Shown here piece by piece: positions 48,655-59,550 of a DNA stretch of 64,000 bases (position 1 is its first letter; the number at the start of each line of letters is the position of its first letter). Source of the DNA: Protopterus annectens. Its lineage: Eukaryota > Chordata > Ceratodontiformes > Protopteridae. Below the pieces are notes generated by a model. The model saw nothing but the letters and a program-made list of their open reading frames with translations. It was not told the DNA's origin and ran no database searches. Location: assembly GCF_019279795.1 (NCBI RefSeq), contig NC_056727.1, positions 1,210,339,577 to 1,210,403,576 on the forward strand, in the 5' to 3' direction. The position numbers were made by a program, and so were the translations under genes.

Positions 48655-50545
48655 ATCCAGAACCCACTTGTCTTGGGATATATGAGTCCAATTTAGGTGG
48701 AAAAGAGAGTTTTCCTCTGAGAGGGGCTTCCAGGCAAGAAGTTCCTACAGCCCAGCAGAGGGAGTCATTGAGCCTGTTTTGAGCTTGAGATCTGTTCTCT
48801 CCACCCCTAGGGGTGGAAGCAGTCCACTGTCTTGGTCTGTAGGAGGTCTGTGTTTGGGGCCTTCCTCGGGAGCGTCTGTATCTACCCCTCTGAGGCCTGT
48901 CAGAGTTGGGTAAGGACCAATTTTTAGTAGGCCAATTCCTACTAAATCTGGGTGGCTGTACTTGTAAGAAATCCTTAACCGTTTGCATGGATTTTGCCTT
49001 GTCCTCCATCTTCTTAATCACCTCTTCAGCCTTAGATCCAAACAAAACGTTATGCTGAACAGGAGCATCCAGTAACTTATCTTTTACTTGATCCGGCAAG
49101 TTTTGTTCCTTTAACCAAGCATGTCTTCTAATGACTGTGCCAGAGGCAGCAGCCCTACAAGAAGCCCCCAAGGCATCAAAACCACAGTGTAAACCATACT
49201 TCCCTACTAGCTCAGTGGCATGCATTAAATCATGTAATTCCTTATTATCTGCACAAGCGGAAATGAAAGTTAGATTTTGTTTCAAAACAGACAGTAGAAA
49301 TTGCTGGTATTTCAGCATATGAAATTGACAGTTTAAAGCCCTGATAGATAAAGTTGCAGAGGTGTACACTTTTTTGCCCCATCTTTCTAAAGCTCTGGAA
49401 TCCTTCTCTGTGGGAATGGGGTTTTTAGCAGAAGCGGCTTTAACCCTCTTAGGGCCCTGAGAAATGGTTTCAGGATCAGCAGTAGGATTCTTGTATAAAA
49501 ACTGGTGGGAATCAGGAACCCTATAATATCTGTCTGGCTTAACAGGAGCTGGAGGAAAAGAGTCGGGAGTTAAGTTAGCCTCAGAAAAGGCATCATCCAC
49601 AATATTCAAAATAGGAGGGATAGCCAGGGGTCTACGTTGGGGAAGAAGAAGAAAATCCCTAAGTCTTTTCTTAGATTCCGAGTACTCCTGTCCTTCCCAG
49701 TGAAAATGTTCCCTCATTTCATGTAAAGTTTCCCCAAAGGAAAAATCCTGAGGGGGAGAAGCTGAAGGAATGGATTCCTCAGCATCAGAATCCTCATAAG
49801 GAGGGAAAGAATAATCCTGGTCAGAAGAAGATACTGAAGAAACAGAAGCCTGATCAGAAGAATCATAATACAATTCCTGCCTTGGCCTTTTATCTGGAGG
49901 GGGATGTGAACCCCTAATCATAGTAAGTCCTCCGCCATCTTAAGTAACTGTTTCTGAGACTTGGGTCCCGGATCAGAAGAGACCTGGGCTGTAGTCTTTG
50001 ATTTGGAAGGAGTCTTTGCCTTTGTCTTTATCAGAAGCTGTGTAGGCCTGAAAACCACCTCGGAAGCCGGTACCTGCACAGCGGCTCCTGACCCATCCGA
50101 AGGAGCATTGTCCGAAGGTCCTGCAACTGAAATATTCAAAGGCCTAGTTGGCTCCTTGTGGGAGTCCGTTTCAGCCATCGGTCCCTGAAATGGCCGACGA
50201 CAGGGGCTGCAAAAGCACCTCACTGACAACAGCCGAACCGGAAGCTGGCTCTGCTTGTTCAACATCATCTGTTTTGGACCTTGGAGGCCTGTCTTTATCC
50301 TTGCGTTGTTTGTGAACCCGGTAGTCAGAAGTGTGTCTGAAGACATTTTGTAATTAAATCGCCTACCGAAGTAATGAAATACAAAATCGTACCTTCGTTT
50401 AATCGTACGTTGATTAAATCTAGCACAAAACCGACAACTAGCTACGTCGTGGTCAGGGCCTAAGCAAGGAATACAGTAAGAATGAAAATCCTTATGAGGT
50501 TATTTGCTTCCCACATGAAATACAATTATTAACTTTTTCTGACAT
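48300..50545 (-). pseudogene. DIRS G gag-like region
   Basis: The 541-codon open stretch (48,296-49,921) contains DFSFGETLHEMREHF, ALERWGKKVYTSATLSIRALN and APVQHNVLFGSKAEEVI. It aligns in order with the C-terminal half of the gag-like proteins of A, E and F despite low identity. The upstream part carries an acidic, Pro-rich stretch and, near 50,543, a Cys-rich start (NNCISCGKQI) of the type seen in the other copies. It has a few interruptions. Confidence 0.8.
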
Positions 50546-50864
50546 CGGACTGGAGCAAGAAAAAAGTTTCCCCAACGGGGTACTTAGCTTTGAAAAGGAG
50601 AAGAAAGTCTTCGGACTGAAGTGCGTAAGAAAAAATTGTCAGGAGTCAGCCGACCGGCACTTACGAACTGCTTTCACCGCACGACAAGAAAGACTGGAGA
50701 ACATGGCGTTGGCTGCCAGTTTTGTACTCCTGGTGCACTGTCAGGGAGCGCGGCTGAGCAGCCAACGCCGGACCCAGACTTTGGGATTCTGGCCGACCGG
50801 GGACTGCCTGCCGGCAGGGGAGAACCCTACAGTGATGACTGCAACAGTGAAACACGATGAACAT

Positions 50865-53080
50865 CTAATGATAAATCCCATGGTTGAATAGGCTCTCTAA
50901 AAAGTGGCTTCAGATGATTCACACCTTTTATGAAAGTCTTGCACAATTTATAGGACATAAAAGAGGAATCTTGGACACCCTCATGAAAATTAGAAACTGC
51001 AGCCAAATTAACTCTACTGGTAGAGGCCGACAGACCCGATTGAAACAGGTCGGCCAGATAGTCTAGTATTGTCGACACTGGTGCTGAAAAGGGGTCTACT
51101 TGTTTATCTTTCAGCCAACAGGTAAATCTTTTCAACTTGCTCAAATAAGTAATTCTAGTGGAAGACTTATGAGAAGCAATGAGAATATCACATACTGGTA
51201 AATAAAGCTCATTCTGCCTGGCAATCAAGGGAATTGGAGTAGCCAAGCCATTAGCTTCAGGCTGCTCAGGTTGGGATGAATCAGGTTCTGTGGGCGTGAG
51301 ATCAACTCAGGGGTTGGATGGAGAATCCATGGTCGATCTAGTAGGTGAGGCCAAAGGAAGGGGAACCAAATCTGTCGAGGCCAATATGGTGCTATGAGGA
51401 TCAACTTGCTCTTCAACCGATGGGCTTTCTTCAGAAACTGGGGAATAAGGGGAAAGGGTCGAAATGTGTAAAGAAGACCCGAGGGCCAATCATGGACTAG
51501 ACCGTCCCTGGGTGACTGTCCCGGAGGGGGAATCAGGGCAAGTAGTAGCTGCATTTGTAGTTGGTCGGGGATGCAAAGAGGTCACAGCAAGGATGGCCCC
51601 AGCGGTGGAAGATCTCCGCCATTATCAAGGGATTCAGGGACCACTCATGAGGTTGAGGAATGTACCTGCTGAGTGTCTGCTATCATGTTGGAACTCCCGG
51701 TGGTAGAAGAAAACGGTTGGTAGCTATCGCCCATTGCCATATCCTCATGGCCTCTCGACAAAGGGAGTAAGATTTGGTTCCATCTTGCTTTTTGATGTAC
51801 CAGACCACTGCCATGTTGTCTGACTGAATCACAATTGTCCCAGATATCAGCAGGGGATGGAAGGCTTGCAACGCCAGAAGCACCACCCTCAGCTCTAGAA
51901 CATTTATATGCAGATGGGCCTCCAGTTTGGACCAAGTGCCTTGGACTGTCTGTCCCTGACATAGCCCCCCCACCCCATCAGGGAGGCGCCCGTGGTCACT
52001 GTGGCCTTGGGTTGCTGGGGGAGAAGGGGCGAGACCACTGTGAGAGATTGTGCATCATTCACCAATTTAAATCCTGTTTGCACCTGTGGGTTACTCGAAT
52101 CATGGCTGAAAGAGGATGCTGAAAAGGATACCATTGGATGAGCAGAAGCCATTGTAGAAGCCTCAATGGTGATGGAGGCTGCCATGGAACCCAACAGCTG
52201 TAGAACTGAGTGAGCCGTGGATTTTTCCTTTGAAAGGATTGGAATTAGTTGTTGCTTTATTGTTAGAATTCTGTGCTCTGGGATAGCAGCTCTGCAGTTT
52301 TTTGTGTCCAAGATAACCCCTATGAATTCTGTCGACTGAGATGGGGTGAGATTGGATTTCTGCCAGTTTATGGTTATGCCTAGCCTTTGAGCAGCGAGGA
52401 GAGAATATGCCAAGGCTTTTTCTAGTAGATGTCTGGTGGGGGCGGAAATGAGAAAGTCGTTTAGGTATGGAAACACCTGGAATCCTTGAAGTCGCAAGTG
52501 AGCTGTGACAACTGCCATGCACTTTGTCAACACTCTGGGGGCTGTAGGGAGTCCGAAGGGCAGTACTCTGAACTGGTAGTGACTGGCTCCCGCATGGAAG
52601 CGCAGAAATCTTCTTGATGACATGTACACCTTTATGTGGTAGTACGCATCTTGAAGATCTATAGAGCACATACAATTGTCTTTTTCCAAAAGCAGGAGGA
52701 TAGACTGTATTGTGACCATCCGGAATTTTTGTACTCTCACAAACTTGTTCAATACACTGAGATCCAAAACTGGTCTCCAGTCCCTGGTTTTCTTTAGCAA
52801 CAAAAATAGTCTTGAGTAGAATCCGGATCCTATCTGGTCTGAAGGGACTATTTGGATGGCTCTCTTTCTTAGCAGCTTTTCTATCTCTAGTGCTGCTTCT
52901 TCCCTTTGACTGGGTAGAACATCGGGAAGAGTTTTTGAAGGGACGGGACAAAGATCGAAGGGAATATGATGACCTCTGGTTATAATCCTTTGTACCCAGG
53001 AATAGGTGGTGATGGTTAGCCAGGCACAAGGGTACAAGGAGAAACATCCCCCAACCACCTCCAGAGGAAAGGTGTTGGGC
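50865..53080 (-). pseudogene. DIRS D recombinase start, RNase H and RT region
   Basis: The recombinase N-terminal half is at 50,865-51,246 (SHKSSTRITYLSKLKRF, PVSTILDYLADLF, FHEGVQDSSFMSYKLCKTF). Next are LIAPYWPRQIWFPFL, the RNase H words VLELRVVLLALQAF and IQSDNMAVVWYIKKQ, and RT words RPVLDLSVLNKFV, MCSIDLQDAYYH and VLPFGLPTAPRVLTK. It shows moderate decay. Confidence 0.84.
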
Positions 53081-53239
53081 CACTCTTCAGGAGCGCTGGT
53101 AGGATTGACCAGGGAAAGAATCCCTTGAGCCCTGGTTATGCGGACCCCCTCTGCCCCGAAAGGAGCGTCTTCCCTGTGAGTTTCCCCCTCTGCCTCTGGG
53201 GGAGAACTTGGCTTGTGTGTCACGGAAAGGACTCTGAGA

Positions 53240-55810
53240 TTTCTTGAATCATATCTTCCCACTCTTTTGATTTCGGGAGAAAGCACGTTGAGAGGAAGAA
53301 TAACGGATACCTACGGCAGAAAGGGTCTTCCCGTCCTGTTCACATCTGGCCAGTGTGCTTTTAACTTTGGGCCCAAACAACGAGGAGGCCTCAATGGGGG
53401 CATTAAGAAAAGAAGACTTAAAGGGTTCCACAAAGTTGCACAAACGCATCCTGGCGCGTCGTCTCAAGACTGCAGCTGACCCGCTGCTCCTTCTGATGTG
53501 CGAGATATCAGTCGCAGTGCTGTGGTAGCATTGTCGCCTCACAGTAAAACTCTGTCCAGTTCAATTCCCAGCTAAGTGTGTCTTCTGCGTGGAGACATGC
53601 GTGAATGGGCGTACCTTCATTGAAGGTTGTGCGTCAGGCCTGGCAAGCCGGTACATAAAAATTAACTGCCAATCATTAGCGGACTGGAGTTCCGCTGTGG
53701 CGAACCCTAACTGGGAAAAGCTGAAAGACTCACAAAGAGGAGTTAGATATAGACATAATGGTGGTCAGCTGAGAGGCCACTTTGTCATGGACCTCATCAG
53801 ACATGGCACCAGCCAAGGTTTCAGAGAGCTCAGAAACCAGATCCCTTTGAAGCCTAGTAAAATGGGCCATATAATTCAGGGACCTGATAGCAAAGGTCGC
53901 TGAAGCAAAGGTGCGCTTCCCTATCTTGTCCAGGACCCGGGACTCTCTGTTAGGCGGACGGACAGTCTGGCTTTCTTCTTCTGCCAGATCCTTTTTTGTT
54001 GCAGCCGCCACCACCAAAGCATCTACAGGAAGACCTTTGGACCAATGGGGATCCGAAGCAGGAGGGGACAAGATCTTATCTGGCCTCTGGGGAATAGCTT
54101 TGACAGTATCAGGAGCCTTCCAAGCACACTGCATGATGAGCCGGACAAGTTCATCATCAGGTGGAGTAACCCAGGAGGTAGGGGGCCGGGCGCGAAAGGC
54201 CTGCAGGAACACAAATTCCTCAGAGGTCGGATTAGGGGACTGCCAGTCACCTCTCTGTTTCATGATTTCTAGGATATTACCAAAGGATACCTCAGAGGGT
54301 GACTGAGGGGATTCTTCCCCCTCATTGAAATCTGTGTCTTCGGTGAGGGACTCCTCTGTGGAGTCCATGTGCTTCCTCTTACACAAACTTTTCCGGTGGA
54401 CCTCCTCAGCGGGAAAAGCTGGAGAAGACAGCGGGAAAGGGGATTCCTGAGGGAATATGTCCTGTGGCCCTTGCACCCGGTGTCCGCTAGATTGGACTTG
54501 TGAAACCAGTGTACCAGAGGAGGGCAGAGGTATAGAAAGTCCGGTATCGCCAGCAGCAGTGAAAGCCTTCTCCATCAGCTGGAAGGCTGGTCCACCCGAA
54601 GAGGAGTGTATGTCTAGGACAGGGGTCACCCCTCCCCTAAGTGGCTCAGCCTGCTGACCCGGAGTCCCTGGATGGCTGTGGAGCAGCAAGCTATGCTCGT
54701 CACAGCTGACATCCTGGGTCATAGTAAAACTTCCCTGCCACGAAGGCAACTGCGGTTCCTTAGTGAGATCCATAAAGTGAACCGCAGAACGGGAAGACTG
54801 TGCTATATCCATGGAGTTCAAAGGCAATAAAGGAGGAGAATAAGAAGGGGTTTCTGGAGATGGGTGATCACCTCCCAAGGAAGGATAGTTCCTGAGGGGT
54901 GGGATACCTCTGGCCAAGAGTACCTGGTCCACAAGACACAACACATCATGTTCGGAAAGGCTTCTAGTGGACCTCACGGAGACTGGGGGAGAAACAGGCC
55001 TGTCCACAGAAGAGGCAGACTCGGTGCCCATCTCATTTGACTGCACAAAGGACAACAGTGCCGAGAGACTGGACTACTGTTGTCTGCACCGAAGAAGTCA
55101 TTGGTGCTGAAGTGGTTGTCTGCAGGGATCGGTGCCGAAGTGGTTGTCGGTGCCAAAGCCAAAACAGACACATGGATAGGTGCCGAATTGGTTGTCGGTG
55201 CCGAAGCTGGAACCAACAAAACTGGAGTCAACAATAAAGGCGTAGGTTCTGAGAAAGATCTTGGAGCCGATGTGGTCAAGGTCTGCACTGACTGAACGGT
55301 CGGTGCCGATACAGTGGTAATGGTCTAAACCGAGGAGCCCCTCGGTGCAGATATATAAAAGGCTGCAGGAGAAGACGGAGCCGAAATCATTAATGGAGCC
55401 GAAGGTCTAGGCACCAAAAGCACTGGGGCTTGACTGAGAGAGCTCCGGAGCCGAAACTTTATCCTTTTTAGGTTTTGGTTGGCGGGAGTCCCCAGCCGGG
55501 GATGAAGGCAAAGATTTTGCCTTAGTAGGAACATCCATTTTCTTGTGGGCTCTAGGAGGGGTTGAGACCTCCGACGCAGAAATAGCCTCTGAAAAGGGAG
55601 ATTTTAGAAGTCCATTCAGTACTAGCTTGTTTTTCCTTTCCAACAATGTTCTATTAGAAAAGTTCTCGCAAATAGTACAGGGTGGTTCAGCAGACAAATG
55701 GGAAGCTCCCAAACAATAAACACACACAGAGTGTGCATCCGAAGTAGGCAGTTTGTGTCCACAATCAGAACACTGCTTAAACCCTGGACTACCTTTTTTA
55801 TCTGCCATGA
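53240..55810 (-). pseudogene. DIRS D gag-like region, split by a SINE
   Basis: The Cys-rich start is near 55,700-55,810 (FKQCSDCGHKL, CVYCLGASHL, CTICENFSNRTLL). A 441-codon open stretch carries SFGNILEIMKQRGD, PPTSWVTPPDDELV and KRTFASATFAIRSLNYMA. The C-terminal part (EASSLFGPKVKSTLARCEQDG) lies on the far side of a SINE at 53,516-53,737. The middle stretch repeats GGTGCCGA-type words. Confidence 0.82.
53516..53737 (+). mobile_element. tRNA-derived SINE
   Basis: The head (gtgctgtggtagcattgtcg) carries a likely A box (tggtagcattg), and downstream is a likely B box (gttcaattccc), the two internal promoter parts of a tRNA-type SINE. The tail (ttccgctgtggcgaaccc, then gggaaaagctgaaaga) closely resembles the tail of widespread fish/amphibian SINEs ending in tggcgacccc-taa-gggaaaag words. 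Uninterrupted DIRS gag sequence continues on both sides. A target-site duplication is not obvious. The exact family name is uncertain. Confidence 0.75.
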
Positions 55811-56259
55811 CAGGAAAATAAATAATAGAAAAATACCAACAATGGTACAAGAGAGTACCTGAAGGTATGAGAGAGAAAAGGGAAAAAGATTACCAACGAT
55901 GGTAAAGACAGAATACCTTGCAGTAAAAGTAGTAAGGAAAAAGCAGAAAAACCTGAAGAAATTATGAACGCTAAATGCGATAGGGTAAGAGACAATAAAA
56001 TATGAACTTTTTGACAAAAAAGTAATTTGTAAAGCAATTAAACAACAATTGACTGTACTTCGCTCAATCGAAGTAGCTTGACACGACCGGACAGCAACAC
56101 GGCAAACGAAATCTGGAGTAACAGGGAGAGGGGGATTGTGGGTAAGAGTTTAGCTCGAGAGTTTGAAGCTGACGTGAGCTTGGAAAATGGCTGGCTCGGT
56201 TCCGAGATCAAAACCGATACCCATACTTAAGGAATGAACGAGGATTAACAATATCAGAT

Positions 56260-56573
56260 CAATAATTACTTAGAAGGACTGACAAAGGTATTGGAATAAG
56301 TGGAATCTCATAGAACAAAAAGAGGCACAACTGCAGAGTGCTAAAGAGAAAATAAGGGAGTATCTAGATAGTATGCAGGAGTTTAGAAAGACTGCTGTAT
56401 TTTGTTATAACAACTCCGGAGCAAAAAAACTCTTCAAACAATGACTTAGGTAAGCAAAAATAGAAACGGCCGGTGCCAAACATAGGCAGCCTATAAAAAG
56501 AAAAGTAAACAGAGCTCCTATGGGGGTATTAGAGATACTTTAGAAATTTTATGAAAATCTGTATAAAGCAAAG

Positions 56574-56632
<59 letters not shown>

Positions 56633-59196
56633 CGTATGTGTGTGTGTGTGTATATCTATGGAAGACTTAATTATGCCAAGGTTAGAAGTAGGTGAGGGTC
56701 AACACTTAACACTTAAGATATGAAGAGATGAGATAAAAACTGTGAAGTATAATCAATCTGCAGAAAAGTCTCCAGGAACAGATTATATTATTTTGGAAGT
56801 TTGGAAATTGGGAAAGTGATAAAGATCTGGAAGGTTTTGTTTAACAATGATTTTAAAGAAGGGTAAGAACAAACATCCTTGAAGAATGTTGTGGTGACTG
56901 TAATACATAAAGACGATAAAGACCCATCAGGCTCAGAATCATATAGGCCCATTTCAGTTTTAAACCATGATTATAAAGTGTTTAGGTCACATCTATAGTA
57001 GCCAAAAGAATGGCAAAGATATTGCCGAAAAAGATGAATCGATGTGGTTTTGTGGAGGGGATGCAAATATTTGACAACATAAATAGAATGATGATGATCA
57101 GAGGGAAGCAAAATGTATGAAAATACAACTTTTGTTGGTGAGTCTTGATGTACAGAAAGCATCTGACAGAGTAAGCTGGCATTTTATGAGTAGGGGAAGG
57201 GAAGCATTTGCATTCCATGATACAATTATAAAGTTAATTAGGAAGATATACAAGGGTTTAGAGGCAAAAGTAAAGTGGAGGGTTCCTCACTAAGTTGTGC
57301 CTGAACAGGAGTACCAAGCAGGGTGGCTCTGTTTCCTCTTTGTTATTTGCAATATATTTAGAGTCATTGGCAAAGAAAATAAGAAACACAGAAATTCAAG
57401 GATAGAATTGGTATGATAATCAAGAAAAGTTGGCTTTATTTCTATATGACATTATTTTGCACTGATAAAACCAGAAAAGGACATCTTAGTGTTGTGGAAC
57501 ATTCTGAGACTGCTTCAATTTTTTCGGGATATAGAATACAGACAAAAACACTACAGCTGTAAACTATGTAACCACACATTAATTGGTTCAGCAACTAACC
57601 ATGCGTATGGGTTAAAAAGGATTCTGTTATGGCAACTAAGGATATGTGATAAGGAGCTAAACAAAATATAACATAAAAACTAAGAAACAGGACACTCTTG
57701 TTTATTGATATGGAGAACAAGATACAAGCAGTGAAAATGTTTTAGTCCCTTTAGTTTTACATACAGGTCAGGCATATTTTTATCAACCAGACGAAAAGTT
57801 GTGGACAGTTAATAATACAGAGTTAAAGGATTTTATCTGGGAGGGGAAGAGGGCAAGAGTCATGCGGGATATGTTGATCCTTCCAACAGACCAAGGTGGT
57901 TTAGGATTACCTGATTTGAAGGGATACTTTACAACTACACAGTGAGGGGTTGTATACATAACAAAAGCAGAAAGCTATAATTCAAAGCAGAAAGGGATGA
58001 TGAAGGGTAGAAATTCAAGAAATAAGGAGAGAATGGTATTTTGGATGCAGATCCTTAAGAAGAACAAAAGCCATACAGAATATTATAGCCTTAAATTAGC
58101 AGTAGAGAGAATAGGCAAGAGGGGCTAGACTTTACTGGAGAAAACTGGCAAAAGAACCTAATGGAAGCAAATAACTAGAGACAGAAAGGTAACAGAATGG
58201 GAACAGACCATGAAGACATCTGGACTGCAGGCTAGAGACTGCCTTCCCTAACGGGGACTGATATCAGAGTACAGGCAAACATAAAGGGACAGAAGAATCC
58301 TATGTGAAAGACCTTGCTATGGTACAGGGGAGTTTTTAGTTAACTCTAGAACAGCTGCTGCTGTTAAAAGGAGTTAATTAGTAGAGGATATAAAATATTG
58401 CACAATAATTATAAGAATCAATCAGAGGAAGTTACAAGAGACTGGATAAGCTATTCACAAGGAAAAAATGGGAGGGCATACGTATGGCTCTCAAATATGC
58501 AATAGTTTAGAAGATTTAGGATTTTTGCTTGGAAATAGTTCCATGGGTATTTTTATACCCCAAGCATACTTCAAAGAATTTTTTTCCACAGGTAGATGAC
58601 AAATGTTGGGAGATGTGATGAGGAAGAAAGATGTAAACTGGGAACACATTTTGAGAGTGTAATGAGATGGCAGATTTAAAATATTTTGTACCAAGTACTT
58701 AGTCAAAAATATTGGGTGAACAAATTGGCGCAATTAAGAAAATTATTTTTTGAGTTAAGAAACAGGATCTGAATTGCCTAGATACTGTAAGGCCTTATTA
58801 AGTTTAATTCAGGTGACTATCAAACAAGTGATTACTAGAAAACATAAATCAAAGTCTAAACCAACTGTACTTGAAGTAGTGAACATTGTAACAGAGAGAA
58901 AAAAAAACTGGAAGTGAGATTTTTAGAAAAGGGTAGGAGCTAAGTACATACTAAAAGATAGAAGTTGTGGGGACAATACATGCAGAATAATATTTTGGAG
59001 GAGGAATGAGGCTTAAGGGAAGGCAGAAATTGAACAATTTATGGAATGTCGAACTGATAATTGTAAAAAAAACATGTATGTGAAGTATAATGTTTGTAAC
59101 TGTGAACATGTTAACATGCTTGTTTTCTTTTATATAAATATACGTTTGCTTATGTCTTAAATGATAATTAAATAAAGGTGTTTAAAAAAAAGACAA
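56260..59196 (+). pseudogene. L1-like block 3: reverse transcriptase and 3' end
   Basis: The RT words read in order: SAEKSPGTDYI (about 56,758-56,790), VVTVIHKDDKDPSGSESY then RPISVLN (56,891-56,970), and LLLVSLDVQKASDRVSW (57,125-57,175). The expected FADD box near 57,450 is degenerate. Many frameshifts and stops are present. The element ends with AATAAA-like sequence and an A run near 59,170-59,196. A (TA)n/(TG)n tract lies inside. Confidence 0.82.
56577..56656. repeat. (TA)n-(TG)n microsatellite
   Basis: About 25 TA units are followed by TGTG and a few TA units. It lies within the L1-like remains and has no known function. Confidence 0.95.
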
Positions 59197-59550
59197 TCTG
59201 ACCAAAACCAGAATAGTTGCAGTGAATGTAACAGCAGAATATGGTACCCTTTCCAACAGCCAAAATAACCACACAAGTTCAGCATAAATATTCTTAACTG
59301 TTACCAAGTTTCAGTAGCCATCTATGGTACGTGAACTGGGTCGTACTTTAAAGGACAAAGCCCTATCTTATATGAACAGTAACTGCTACTTATCTCAAAC
59401 TTCCAGCAAGCTTGATTATAATAACTTAAGTTTTTTGCAGTGGGACTGCAATACATACAAATGTTTCACCCAGCCCATCTAAAAAATGGGGCAAGGTCAG
59501 TATACTCAAGAAAAAAAAAACATGCACACATACCCACCAAATATTAACAC
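59197..59550. other. Spacer between LINE tail and host gene end
   Basis: This is single-copy-looking AT-rich sequence without a coding frame or recognised repeat. It probably lies just downstream of the host gene on the minus strand. Confidence 0.5.

Larger units (their letters stand above)
45398..50864 (-). mobile_element. DIRS-like retrotransposon G, divergent lineage, inside D
   Basis: This fossil DIRS of about 5.47 kb is inserted in D's recombinase region. The inverted terminal repeats (45,398-45,612 and 50,690-50,864) mirror each other, and the ICR is at 45,730-45,835. It is shorter than the others and clearly a different lineage. Terminal words (CAGTTGTGTACACTTACC), RT (FSALPFGLSTAPRVF) and gag differ throughout, and the GGCAAAC-AGATCTG terminal word of the others is not evident. 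Parts on the minus strand are gag-like 50,545-48,300, RT, RNase H and recombinase 48,654-45,862. Frames are the longest in the window and it has only a few interruptions, so it is probably among the youngest copies. Confidence 0.92.
31911..56259 (-). mobile_element. DIRS-like retrotransposon D, hosting E, F, G and a SINE
   Basis: This fossil DIRS element is spread over 24.3 kb because three other DIRS elements (E, F, G) and a SINE sit inside it; its own length is about 6.2 kb. The left terminal repeat is at 31,911-32,095, the ICR at about 32,190-32,280, and the right terminal repeat at about 56,099-56,259 (ends in the AACAATATCAGAT word). Own segments are 31,911-32,518, 38,548-38,934, 45,320-45,397 and 50,865-56,259. 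On the minus strand the order is gag, RT, RNase H, recombinase. It is older than E, F and G by nesting, with several interruptions apart from the insertions. Confidence 0.9.
23646..59196 (+). mobile_element. L1-like LINE, host of the DIRS nest
   Basis: This is one plus-strand L1-superfamily LINE in three blocks: 23,646-25,296, 31,603-31,910 and 56,260-59,196, about 4.9 kb in total. Endonuclease sequence stops at the left edge of DIRS C and resumes at its right edge. The third block supplies the reverse transcriptase and an A-rich 3' end (aataaaggtgtttaaaaaaaa). The 5' edge abuts DIRS B, so the original start is not seen. Many stops and frameshifts make it the oldest layer of this nest. Whether it belongs to the L1 or Tx1 clade needs a tree. 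Confidence 0.85.
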
